Shown: positions 12,091-23,210 of the stretch, piece by piece
Position numbering within the stretch: the first letter of the stretch is position 1
Layout of the letters: each line of letters starts with the position of its first letter
Origin: Cerioporus squamosus
Taxonomy: Eukaryota > Basidiomycota > Agaricomycetes > Polyporales > Polyporaceae
NCBI GenBank assembly: GCA_022592435.1
Contig: JABYQS010000064.1
Location: 143,076 to 207,075 of the forward strand
Direction: 5' to 3'
Length of the DNA: 64,000 bases
Program-made: the position numbers and the translations under genes
The notes under the pieces: model-generated
Seen by the model: the letters and a program-made list of their open reading frames with translations, nothing else
The model's database searches: none
Told to the model about the DNA's origin: nothing

Positions 12091-13735
12091 GACGCGTACG
12101 ACATGCAAAGAGAACGGGTGTACGATAGGGTTTTGCATTATAGTATTCATCAATCATCTTCGCGAAGCAATGCGTGCCGCATCCAGCTCCTCCAAGCATC
12201 CGGCCTGTCAGTTGTGAAGTTCATCGGCTCCTTGGCGGACAACCTTTGTGGCATACTGCAGTTTGTCATAGCGCTCGACAAATCGAGAACAGTCACAAGA
12301 ACGCCAACCTAAGGACCATCGACCGCACCGCGTGGCATATCGTGACTGTATGCGCCGGCGATTTCCAGGTAAGTAGCCATTGAGTCTCCATCGTGTCGTC
12401 TCCCCACCCGCTGATACCGCGAGGAGGTGAATACGCTCGCCAAGCACTTCGCTTCGTAACTCCTGCCATGTAGAAGCTGGGTGGACAAGAAGGACCACGC
12501 ACCAGTTATATGGCTGAACCACGGCTATCGCGGAGCTCCGCGTCCGTGTCGCCGTTCAGGGATCGGCAGCTCCTCGCGCTGCGCGCGCTGGCCCTTTAAG
12601 ACGTGTTGTCTTCGTGTATCTGCTGGTGGTGCGAGAGGACGGCTGACTTGGCGATCGCAGCCGTCATGGGCGGGCCGACGTATGTCTCGAACTTCAACGA
12701 TGAAGCCGCGAGCGACTCGGGAGCCTGCTGGGATACAAATCTGTTCCAAGCTCGTGAGCGAGGATGAAGAGACGATGTGGGGGCGGTGAGCGGTGCAAGC
12801 TTTGGGTCCGGTCCTGTGTATACTTATAACTGATGGTAACAGCTCTTGCCACTCGGAATACATTCCTGGCATATGGGAAAGCCACCCGTCATCCTGTCAG
12901 GCTTGAGGCAAGTCCGCGTTGCGCCAGAAGATGGTCAGACCACACTGCTCACACATGTACAGTGACCGCAGATGAACGGTCAGCATCGATATTTCTAATG
13001 GAATCGGAGGCCGTATTCAAGCGCACTGCTTGCCAAGGGCCGCATTCAGACAGGCCATCAGCTGACATTACTCGAGTATCACCCGCGCCCGCTTGACTTG
13101 AGGTTATTCTCCCAGCGGTTTTCAAGTGCCCGCTTGCAAATCACCAGCGCACTAGCTGGGCGCAGTCACGATTGAAAAGGTTGGTAACTGACTCCATGAA
13201 CCAGCTTAATTCACCGAATTTTGTCAGTCGATCAGCAAGTGAACAGAACTCAAAGCTCGGCTTTGCCTCGGTAGCAGAGCGCCCTGGCGGCCGATGGCGA
13301 TGCGTTAGGCGCTTCAACTGCCATATACAGGACGAACACGTGCAGAGCTTACACACCGCCAAAGCCGCTTCACGTCACCGCGAACCTCCTCCCCGCCTTC
13401 AGGCTGGCATGCATCGAGAAAACAACCCCGATTAAGGACGGAACCTTGTCGCCGCTTACCGTTCACTCGTAATGAGAGTAATCACACAACAACTGCGGTG
13501 ATTCTCGTCTCTAGCCATGATCCGCCGTCGACCTGGTCCTGGAGGCCGTCAGCGACACCAGTCATCTCGCTCAGCCCATTCACTGTCTCTGCGAGCTTGG
13601 ATGGTTCGACCCACCTACCGGGCTGCTATAAGAACATGCACCTCTGCGCCGTCCTTGGTTCAACACAACACATCCTCAACTCTTCCAGTACATAACGTCT
13701 AGCTACCAAGCACCCACCTCACCCTCCCAGACAAC
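12091..13735. other. Long intergenic region upstream of the OYE gene
   Basis: About 1.6 kb between the BLI-3-like gene and the OYE start. Short frames occur on both strands but none shows splice support or a recognisable domain. The last ~120 bp look like a promoter: a TATA-like gctataagaac near 13622 followed by a pyrimidine-rich stretch (cacccacctcaccctcccag) up to the OYE ATG at 13736. Confidence 0.5.
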
Positions 13736-13800
13736 ATGTCGTCCACTTCCACCCCCGCGCTCTTCCAGCCCATCAAGGTCGGCGACATCACCCTCGCCCA

Positions 13801-13812
13801 CCGCGTCGTCCT
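13801..13812 (+). repeat. LINE target-site duplication, copy adjoining the poly(A) end
   Basis: CCGCGTCGTCCT lies at the OYE exon/element junction; its last T overlaps the poly(T) run, so the duplication is 11 or 12 bp. The identical copy is at the other junction. Confidence 0.93.
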
Positions 13813-14438
13813 TTTTTTTTTTTTTTTTTTTTGGGATCCTCGTTTATTGCCCTCGAGGGCCGAGCCCTATGGTAGGCAATAGCGTACAGAGTAACTACGG
13901 GTGCGCGTGCTGGAGAGTCACAGATCATGGAGGTAGGGGGGTGAGGGGGTGAGGGTGCAGCGGAGGCCGCATGCAGTCAGTACTAGAGCAGTGTAGTAAG
14001 CTAGTGGGGGAATAAGAGATAGCGGAGAGAGAGAGATAGAGAGAGAGGAAGAAAGAGAAAGGGAGCAAGAGAGAGAGAGAAGGGGAGAGAGAATGAATGA
14101 ACTAAGGCTAAACATCGCACACACCGCGCTGGCCACTTAGACATGGCAGGGCACCGGGTTCTAAACCTGACCGTGCTTCCGGATAGCGACTGCGCTTCTG
14201 GGCTCTTTGGCCTCTTGCCACGGTAGGGGTACGCCGCCGGGATAACACCACGGCGTCGTCAGAACTCCCCCGGCCCCAACGCGGAGGTTACGTGCACGAC
14301 GCCGCCGTCTACTGTACAAGTACTGACAGACCGCAAGGCGAGATGAGAAGAGAGGAGAGAGGTCGGGCGTGCGTTGAAGGGAGGGATCTACAGCAGAGGG
14401 ACGTCAGCGCGGTGTAGAGCGGGCAGGAGAGGAAAGTC

Positions 14439-17400
14439 TCAATCATCGTCGCTATCGGGACTGGGGTCCTCAAGCGCGCCGAAGATCGTTCGAAAACGTC
14501 CAGTGGCGTTGATGTAGGCGAAGAGCGGTCGGAGGGCATCCTTGGTGTTCAGGAGGGTGGAGAGGTTACGGCCGGAAAAGCCAAGTGGACGGAAGTGGAC
14601 GGCGCGGTGCAGGGAGTAGGTGGGACAGGAAAGGAGGTAGTGGGACACGGTTTCTGGGGCTTCTTCGCAGGTCGGGCAGGTCGCAGTGATCGTCTTGCCG
14701 ATGCGTTCAAGGTAGCTCTGGAGGGGGACGTGGTTCGTGCGGAGTTGCATAAGGAGGTTGACATGGCGGCGGGGCAGCGAGGCGACCATGGCACTGTACT
14801 TCTTGGATGGCAACTTCCGGTCGATCTCTGCCATGCGCAAACCACGGCGTGAGGTCCGCCATCGCTCCGATGCACGCCGGTCGAGCTCGAGTTTGAAAGA
14901 CTGGCGCGCCCGCGTTACGCTCTGCGGGAGGATCTTGCGGAGTCCCTTTGGGAGCTGCTGAGCAGGCGTGGAGCGTCCGCGCGCGGCTTCTTTCGCGGCT
15001 TCATCGGCGGCTTCATTCCCAGGCACATCACTGTGCCCAGGCACCCATCGAACCGTGAGACGGAGGTGAGAGCGCTCCGAGCAGAGCGCCTGAACTCCTG
15101 CGTGAAACAGGTCAGTGAGATAGCGTCCCGGGCCTGAAGTGCGGAGGGTGGAGGCCTGGATGGCGGCCATGTTGTCGAGGGCGATGGATGCACGCTGGTG
15201 ACACCCTGCCTCGCGCCTCAGAAGTTCCAGCCCGAGCACTGTCGCCGCGATCTCCGCCTCGTACACGGTGTGCCTTGAGGAGGGGCCCAGGTGGAGGTAG
15301 AGCGTGGCCTTGGGACGCGCGCGCCCAGGCACATAGAGCACCGCCGCCGCGCCAACCCCGCCATCGATGTCCGAGCCGTCAGTGTAGACGCGATATGCGC
15401 CGTCCTGCGCCCATCGCTCGTCGTCTTCTGCAGCCTCCTCCCGGTCCTCAATGACGTGGACACGATGGCGAGGTCGCCACTGCGGATGCGCCCTCGCAGG
15501 CCGGATGCGCTCGGTGTTCTTGATGTCGAGCCAGGGCCTGTAAGCATCGGTGAGCTCATGCAGGGCGGACCGGTGCGACTTCACAAAGCGCGAGCCGGCC
15601 CGACGAACGTGAGTGGCGAGGGGATGGGTGTCGGGGAGGGAGCAGAGGCGCACGGCAGCCCTGTGGCAAAGCTTGTCAACGAGCAGGTCAAAGGGGAGGA
15701 TTTGGGCGTGAGCTTCCAGAGCGTCGGTCGGAGAGGAGCGAAGCGCGCCCGTCATAGCCAGCAGCGCCTGCCGCTGAACTGCAGCAAGTCGCCGCACATG
15801 GCCGACGGAGCCGTGCTTACGATCGCGGTCGGGGAGCGTCCTGATGGGTGTGAGGAACGTGTCAGCCGCGTAGAGCATGCTCGGGACTACCACCGCAAGG
15901 TAGAGCCGTCGCACAGCAGTCAGGGTGAGGCCGTTGCGCATGGTGGCGAGTCGACGGATCTGCGCAACAAGCTTACTGCCTTTTGCGTAGGCAGCAGCCG
16001 TGTGCTGCTTGAACCGGAGGGCTTGATCCAGCAGGACACCTAAGAAACGGTGATGGTCAGTGGGGACGATCACCGTCCCGTCTGAGAGCCTCAGTGACGG
16101 CCCCAGGCCGATCCGCTTGGGCTGCGACTTGCAGTTGAGGAGACCGAACTTGTCGAGGGAGAAGTCAGAGTTGTGAGCCCTGGACCAGTCCATCGCACCC
16201 CCCTCCCGATCCATGAACCGCCGGATCTTGTCGTGACAGATGCTGTAAGTCTTGCCCGTGACCACTAGCGCGACGTCGTCCATGGATCCTACGGCCAGCT
16301 CGCCGTCCGCTGTGTGTGCGCTGTCGATAAGGTCGGAGTTGTAGAAGGCGTACAGGATGACGGAGAGGGGGCAGCCCTGATCGATGCCGCTGACGATGTC
16401 GAAAAGGTCGGACGTGAAATCATCAAACTTGAGGCGGGTCGCGCGCCCGGAGAGCTTGATGCGCAGCCAATTGACGTACTCCGCAGGAACCCCACGTGTG
16501 CGGAGGTTGTGGTAAAGCCGCTCTGGGGATGCTGCAGGAAAAGCGGACTTGATGTCCAGGAAGACGATGGAAGCGACGTCGCCCCTGCGCCATGCATCCT
16601 TGACTGTCTTGGTAACCAGGTGGATCGAGTCCGTCGTGGTGCGGCCAGCTCGCCCACCGAACTGTAGATTGGCGAGCATCGAGCATCGCTCAGCCTCGAA
16701 GACAAGCACGTCAGCCACGCAGCGCGACAAGATTTTGGACATGCAGCTTAGGAGCGCGATCGGCCGCCAAGACTTGGCTACTGTGTAGTCCGACTTGCCA
16801 GGCTTCTGCAACACCACCGTGTCCGAAATCCGCCACTGCTCCGGGTAGTACTGCAGCGTGAAGGTCGCCCGAAAGAGCGTGCCCAGAACCGGGGTCAGCG
16901 TGTCTGCACAGTGCTTGTACACCTCATTGGGGATGGCGTCCGGGCCTGGGGCTTTGAAGGACCGCAGGGCTCGAATGGCTTCGCGGACTTGCGTGTCGGT
17001 GATTGGTCGAAACTGGAACTTGGGTGAGGGGTAGGGACCGGAAGGGAGCGGCGCTGTGCTCGCAGGGAGGAAGAACGTCTTGTGGAACTCGGCGCCCTTG
17101 TCCGCATTCGAGTTGAGGGTGTGCTCCTGGCCGGTGGGTGAGGCAACGCGGATCGGGGGAATGCGAGCACTCCCGCCATCGGAGGGGCCGCGCTTGAGGA
17201 AGCGGTTGGCGTCCCATATGGTCTTGCCATCGACAGAGTCGATCCAGGCCTTCCAGTAGTCGTTCTTTACTGCGCGGATGTGGTCAGCATAGCGGTTACG
17301 GTATTTCCGATACTCAGCGTGCGACGCGTGCTGTGGGTCCGCCCGGTGTCTGAACGCGACCCGCCCAAGCCGCTCCTTCTCCTTGCGCATCTTGGAGAGG

Positions 17401-18381
17401 TCCTTGGACCACCACCGCTTGGCGTACGGCGTCTCCGGCGCGTCCGGTACGTGGTCGACGATCGTGCTCTGGAGGTCCTCCATGAGTTGGTCCAGCATAG
17501 TGTCGAAAGCCTCGACGGAGGTGATGGTGGTGGGGAAGAAGCGTTCGTCGATCTTGGCGGCTAGAGCGGAGTCGAACTCGTCCCAGTCGACTCGCCGGAA
17601 GTCTTTGCGTGCCCGCGGAGGTGCTGCAGCTGTAGGGAAGTCGAAGATGGTCTGTATAGGATAGTGGTCAGTCTTGGTCAAACGCTTCCCGGTCATCACC
17701 GTGCAGGTACGCATCCGCCCTAGGACGCCGGGGGTGCAGAAGACATTGTCGGGGCGGGTGTGGTTCTTGGTACGTGTCGCCTCCAGGGTGGCAAGGCCGT
17801 GTGGAAGTGCTTGATCGAGGTCGTGTTTTGCAAGATAGTGGAGAAGGACTTCCGCGCGCCGCAGGTTGGCAGTAGTGAACAGGTGGTGGTTGCTGGCGTG
17901 ATCCCATGCCGGATGGTGGCGGTTGAAGTCTCCCAGCCAGACTATCTCGTCGCTGGCGCCATCGTCGGCCCCACGAGGACCTGTGTTGCGCGCGAGGCCG
18001 CGTGGAGCGCGCTGTCACTGTTGCCGTCTACGTAGAGATTGAAGACATGGACGGTTGCCGTTGCTGCCCGGATGGTGACTGCTGTGACATCCGGGTGGCG
18101 GACGGGGATAGGGTTCCAGACGTTCGTAGAGAGGCGACGGTTCACGAGGATGAGGGAGCGAGAGCGTGCGGTTCTGTCGGAGCCGTGGACTGTGGGGTAG
18201 ACGACTCTCCAGGTGGGTGTACTAGCGGTGAGGCCAAGGAAGTTGAGGTACGGTTCTTGAAGGACCAGAAGGTCGTAGTCGGCTAGAGAGGATCGTTGAT
18301 GAGGTCCTGCTGCGCGCGATCGGATTTGTTGAGATTTTGCTGCCAGATACGTAGGGTGGTGTTTTGAGGTGCGCCGTTCAT
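14439..18381 (-). pseudogene. LINE ORF2: endonuclease, reverse transcriptase, RNase H (frameshifted)
   Basis: Starts MNGAPQNTTLRIWQQNLNKS at the ATGA overlap with ORF1. Near 18286 the frame meets TAG and the endonuclease continues one frame over (ADYDLLVLQEPY), then returns to the main frame near 17985 (EIVWLGDFNRHHPAW). Each shift is explained by loss of one base. From there to the TGA at 14439 the frame is open for about 1,180 codons. The reverse transcriptase has the expected blocks (IPNEVYKHC, SWRPIALLSCMSKILSR, IDQGCPLSVILYAFYNSDLI) with catalytic dyad MDD in GSMDDVALVV. RNase H has YRVYTDGSD, YEAEIAA, LDNMAAIQ and WVPGHSDVPGNEAAD (the D-E-D and His residues). The late Cys/His segment CPTCEEAPETVSHYLLSC resembles the C-terminal finger of fungal LINEs. 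With two shifts in the endonuclease this copy is probably not autonomous unless the shifts are assembly errors. Confidence 0.88.
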
Positions 18382-20066
18382 TGACGAGGAGCCGAGGGAG
18401 TGGGCCGTGTGGGAGCACGGTAGAAGTCGTCAAGGCGGGACTGCTGGGAGGCCTGGGGGGCTCGGTCTGCTTGCTCAAAACGGTGTCTGACCTGGGACCA
18501 GACAGTCGGCGGAGGAGGGGCCCTCCCCAGCTCGTCGTCATCGGTGATCCAGGTCTCCGGGTTGTTCGTGACGAAGAAGCGGAAGCCGCTGTCCGCGCGA
18601 CGAGCAATGCGAGCACTGACCTTCGCTCGAAGCGTCGGACAGCAGCGGTCCCACGCCGCGTGCCCGTCGATCCCGCAGTTGGCGCAGTTGTATTGCTGGG
18701 GGTCCGTGACCTTGCAGAGGGACGTGGGGTGCACCCCCGCGCAGTTCGCGCAGATGTCATGCTCGGCCGTGCACTCGCGCGCGAAATGGCCGTCATAGCT
18801 CTGGCACTTGGCGCACCTCTTGGGCTCCTCCATGTCACGCCTCACGAGCACCTTGCGGCCTGCTAAAGTGAGCCCCTTCAGCACCGCGTTGGCCTGTTCG
18901 ATCCCCGCAATCGTGAACATCGCAAAAGCCGTGCGCTGCCCAGGGAAGCGGCGCTGCACCGGCTTGATCCACTCCGCACGAACGATGGAGTTGGGCTTGA
19001 GGTTGTGTGCCGTTTCCACTTCGCGAAGCGTCGTGGAGTCGCGCGGGTCAAAGGCGATTGGCACCCGCTCCGCGACAAGCTTGTACGTTCGTTCGATGAC
19101 CTGCGCGGTCAGCCCCATCTTGCGCGCGAATGGTTTGGCCACTGTCGGTTTGAGAACCCATCGCGCCATCTCGACACTCGAAGCGGTGAGGACCACGTCG
19201 TCGTGCGGAGGGAGAATCTTCGCCTGCTCGATGGTGCCGTCGCCCGGGGGGGTGAGGCCTGCGCGCGCCATCTCGTCGAGTGCGCTGCGAGCCCAGTCGC
19301 GCACCTCCGCGTCCTTCATCCGCGTCCCGTCGTCGGTGTTCAGAGTCGCGCCGCGTACCAGGATTTGTCGCTGCAGCAGGTCCGCAACCGTGGCGGCTCT
19401 GCGCACATGCACAGGGGCCATGTCGAGGGACGCGGGGGCTGTAACCGTGGGCGACGCACCAGAGACCAAGGCCGTCGGGCCCGCTGTCAGAACCTCCCGC
19501 CGCGCTTCCCCCAGAGCGTCCTCCGCCTTCTTCACCCGCTCGCACGCCTCCCGCAGCTCCTGCGTACAACGCTCCAGCTCCTGCTTGGTCTTGTCGACAC
19601 TCTCCGCGAACTCGTCCAGCTTGTCCTCGACATGCGAGGTGTGATGGTCCAGACGTATCCTGAGCTGGTCCTCTGCCCTCTCCACTACCGCATCGCTGAC
19701 CGCTTCCTGCACCCTGCTTCCCAGAAGGTCGTCGGCAACGAAGGCGAAGGCTATGAGCCCTTCGCGAGCGAGCGTTTCGGCGGGGGAACTAGCTGCGAAG
19801 TGTAGAAGCCCAGAGACGAGCGCCGTGCCTGTGACGGCATGTACTCCCTCCGGAATGAGTGACCGCCTTTGCAGGAACTCTATGGCAGCGTCTAGGTTCG
19901 GGATCGTGTCTTCGGCAGCTGCCCATGCTTCCTTCAGTGTGGGTGGTTTGCTGGGCTTCGACGCTCTTGTAACTTTCGTAGGTGGTGCGCTGGCACGAGC
20001 GCTTGTGCGCGCTGACGGCGGCGTACTAGCTGGTCGCGACGAGCGTCGCACAACTGGGTCCGTCAT
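18378..20066 (-). CDS. LINE ORF1 (Gag-like nucleic-acid-binding protein)
   Basis: One open frame of 562 aa starting MTDPVVRRSSRPASTPP. The N-terminus is basic and Ser/Pro/Thr-rich; a coiled-coil-like segment lies at about 140-195 (VEDKLDEFAESVDKTKQELE); the C-terminal part has three zinc knuckles near residues 420-480: CAKCQSYDGHFAREC (CX2CX5HX4C), CANCAGVHPTSLC (CX2CX3HX4C) and CANCGIDGHAAWDRC (CX2CX4HX5C). This is the LINE ORF1 type that coats element RNA and supports target-primed reverse transcription. Its TGA overlaps the ORF2 ATG as ATGA. Confidence 0.9.
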   Translation of the reverse strand: MTDPVVRRSSRPASTPPSARTSARASAPPTKVTRASKPSKPPTLKEAWAAAEDTIPNLDAAIEFLQRRSLIPEGVHAVTGTALVSGLLHFAASSPAETLAREGLIAFAFVADDLLGSRVQEAVSDAVVERAEDQLRIRLDHHTSHVEDKLDEFAESVDKTKQELERCTQELREACERVKKAEDALGEARREVLTAGPTALVSGASPTVTAPASLDMAPVHVRRAATVADLLQRQILVRGATLNTDDGTRMKDAEVRDWARSALDEMARAGLTPPGDGTIEQAKILPPHDDVVLTASSVEMARWVLKPTVAKPFARKMGLTAQVIERTYKLVAERVPIAFDPRDSTTLREVETAHNLKPNSIVRAEWIKPVQRRFPGQRTAFAMFTIAGIEQANAVLKGLTLAGRKVLVRRDMEEPKRCAKCQSYDGHFARECTAEHDICANCAGVHPTSLCKVTDPQQYNCANCGIDGHAAWDRCCPTLRAKVSARIARRADSGFRFFVTNNPETWITDDDELGRAPPPPTVWSQVRHRFEQADRAPQASQQSRLDDFYRAPTRPTPSAPRQ

Positions 20067-20210
20067 CGTAGTAGAGTGTACCTCCGTAGACTAGCTCTAG
20101 ATAGAACCAGGTGCCAGCAGCGAGAAACCGCACACTTCGAGACCTCCCCCTATGAGGTCGAAGCGTGGGAAAAAAGCAGCCGGTGGTGGTCGAGAGTCAA
20201 GAAGGGTCCT

Positions 20211-20222
20211 CCGCGTCGTCCT
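20211..20222 (+). repeat. LINE target-site duplication, copy adjoining the 5' end
   Basis: Second copy of CCGCGTCGTCCT, immediately followed by the continuation of OYE exon 1 (CGCGCCCCAGACC). Perfect identity with 13801-13812. Confidence 0.93.
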
Positions 20223-20698
20223 CGCGCCCCAGACCCGCTACCGCGCCGACGCAGCACACGTGCACACCGACCTCGGCGTCAAGTTCTACGAGCAGCGCGC
20301 GAGCGTGCCCGGCACGCTCCTCATCACCGAGGCCACGTACATCTCCCCGCAGGCGAGCGGCCAGCCGCACGCGCCTGGCATCTGGAACGACGCGCAGATC
20401 GCCGCGTGGAAGAAGGTACGCTGCTCCTCGCTGATGATGAGGGTGCGCGTCCATGCTGAGGTACTGACGACGGGTGTAAACTGTAGATCACAGACGCGGT
20501 GCATGCGAAGGGCTCGTACATCTACCTGCAGCTGTGGGCCCTGGGACGTGCTGCCCGCCCCAAGGTATTCCATGCGGAGTTCCCTGACTATCCGTACGTC
20601 TCGGCCTCGGACATCCCGCTGAGCACCAGCCCCAACGACATACCGCGCCCCTTGACGAAAGACGGTACGTGTTCAGAGCTCATCCGACTTGAACTTGA

Positions 20699-21460
<762 letters not shown>

Positions 21461-21607
21461 TAGCCCGACCTGCCCTTCCGACTAGAGAAGAACCTCCCGC
21501 TGAACGAGGTGGACGTGACGACGCTTTACACGAAGGAGACCGAGCAGGGATACACGACCTATCCGTTCTCGGAGGAGTTCCTTCAGTGGCAGTCGTCGAA
21601 GCAGTAG

Positions 21608-22126
21608 GAGTGTTCGCCCTCATGTCCCGGGTGAAGAGGATCACACGGAGAATACCGTCCGAGTATCTGCCAATGCGACTCGCATATATCATCATCGATC
21701 TCACATTGGTCTGTACAGCGTGATGCATGAGAAGTCTCGTAGCATACGACTCAAACGTAGTACATAGACTCATCGAAAACGTGAAGTTGAACTCACCGCC
21801 GCTATCCTGACGATCTCGAGGCTAATATGGCGACCGAGGGGGCTGTTTCACTTACATTGAGTTCATGCGCTTACTGCAAATACAGCGGGTATGCCAGTCT
21901 GATTGTAATGATTCCAATAATTCTCCTTCAGTGGCTAAAACGTCGCCGCAACTTCAGGCGTCTGGGTTTCCTCTTTAGGTTGATTAGACCTTTGCACTCT
22001 CTCTACGTGCGATTGGTTGATCCATATCTTCCTTAAAAATTATGAACGTGTATCTCAAAAGATTTCATCCCAGAATCCTACAACAACGGTAGTGGTACAA
22101 TACAACGTCCCGTCAAAAGAATGCGT
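21608..22126. other. Intergenic, convergent
   Basis: About 520 bp between the OYE stop and the 3' end of the minus-strand HSP12-like gene. AT content rises after 21830. No gene, repeat or RNA is recognised. Confidence 0.55.
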
Positions 22127-22505
22127 TCAAGACTGGTTGTTGCCGAGGCCCATGGCGTTCTTCGCCCTATCAACCATAGAAGGCTAGTAGAGATGTATCA
22201 ACGCAACGTGCGCGGCATGATAGAAGAAAGACATACCTCAGTCTCGTTCGAGTTGGAGCTGAACGCGTCGCCGATCTGCTGTCCGGTGGACTTCTGGCTC
22301 TGGGGCTGCATGCTGGACGCAGCAGAGTCGCTCTTGCCCTTGAACTTGTCACCGAAGTGCTCGGTGGTCGACTTCTCAGAGTCGGGCTGCGTCGCGGGGC
22401 AATCGTCAGTACCGCGGACAGACGCAATCGAGCGGGAAAGAGAGAACGCACCTTCATGGCGGCGGAGGCCTTGTCGGTGAAGCTCTGGCGGCCGGCGTCG
22501 GACAT
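22127..22505 (-). CDS. HSP12: HSP9/HSP12-family small stress protein, copy 1
   Basis: Three exons (22505-22452, 22386-22237, 22183-22127) give 86 aa. The N-terminus MSDAGRQSFTDKASAAMK is the family signature; exon 1 is exactly 54 nt and ends in phase 0 before PDSEKSTTEHFGDKF, and the last exon encodes PSMVDRAKNAMGLGNNQS. HSP12-type proteins are small, highly charged and disordered in solution, fold to amphipathic helices at membranes, and are induced by heat, osmotic stress and stationary phase in yeasts. Three relatives lie at 32.4-35.2 kb on the other strand with the same exon 1/intron 1 design. A palindromic TATA sits about 100 bp upstream. Confidence 0.9.
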
Positions 22506-22600
22506 GATAGTTAGGCGAAGTGGTAGAGCAGAGGTTATGAGTCGATTGGGTGGTAGAGAGGAGTCGTGAGTTCGTTGGTGTCGTCCTCGGTGGCCCTCAC

Positions 22601-22616
22601 CAGGTATATATACCTG
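22601..22616 (-). promoter_or_regulatory. Palindromic TATA element upstream of HSP12-like copy 1
   Basis: caggtatatatacctg is a perfect 16-bp palindrome centred about 100 bp upstream of the ATG at 22505. It contains a TATA box readable on both strands. Promoter assignment is inference from position. Confidence 0.5.
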
Positions 22617-23210
22617 TTCGCGGGCGTAGTGGAGCCGCCGACGCATACATACGCGTCCGCTGCAGAGATGGCCCGCCATGACGCAGGGTGGTCCTGGCGG
22701 GGCAGCGCGTCATCGACTCGACGCCATGACGCGTGCACAACTCCGGGAACGCATCGCGGTCAGATGGGTCCGACACCGCCCTCTTTGGAAACCAAATGAA
22801 CTGAGTTGGCAAGATGTAGCACTGACGTCAACGCACGTCGGGCGCGATTGGCAGCCTAGCTTCCGAGTGAGTTGGAGCACCTTGACAGTCGACGTCCATG
22901 GGAAAAAGGACTGGAACGCGAGCAGTGTATGAGGAAGCAGAGTCAGGCACGTAGCAACTGCGAGTTAGACATTACTTATCGTAGACGAGGTCGTGGTACA
23001 ACAGGCGAAACGGCTACTAATACAACGTCCGTACTATGGCTTCTTGGAGCAGAGCTCCAAGAAACGCATGGTAAACCATCCATAAGAAGAGATCCTCGAC
23101 AATCAACCGAGACGTGCATATATGCATAGAAAACAACACACCCGACCAGTATGCTCCGATCTCCCAAGATCGTATGGGCACTCGAGCTCCGGAGTGCAGA
23201 CCGCAGCATC
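22617..23210. other. Intergenic
   Basis: About 600 bp between the HSP12 promoter and the 3' end of the minus-strand PA-TM-RING gene. No gene or repeat recognised. Confidence 0.5.

Larger units (their letters stand above)
13812..20210 (-). mobile_element. Full-length non-LTR retrotransposon (LINE, Tad1-like organisation)
   Basis: A 6.4-kb element on the minus strand: 5' UTR (20210-20067), ORF1 with CCHC knuckles, ORF2 with endonuclease, reverse transcriptase and RNase H, a ~600-bp 3' UTR with a GA-rich simple repeat (about 14020-14100), and a 3' poly(A) seen as a run of about 21 T at 13812-13832. It is bounded by a perfect 12-bp direct repeat (13801-13812 and 20211-20222), the target-site duplication of target-primed reverse transcription. 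Order and domain set match fungal Tad1-type LINEs; clade assignment is inference. ORF1 is open; ORF2 has two apparent single-base losses in the endonuclease region. Confidence 0.95.

Noticed and set aside
12481..12872. Possible genes on either strand between the BLI-3-like and OYE genes
   Set aside because: Short frames with no recognisable motif, no consistent exon joins and no clear coding composition.
13812..20210. Treating the LINE as a giant intron of the OYE gene
   Set aside because: The boundaries lack GT-AG ends, lie inside a codon-continuous exon and are flanked by a target-site duplication.
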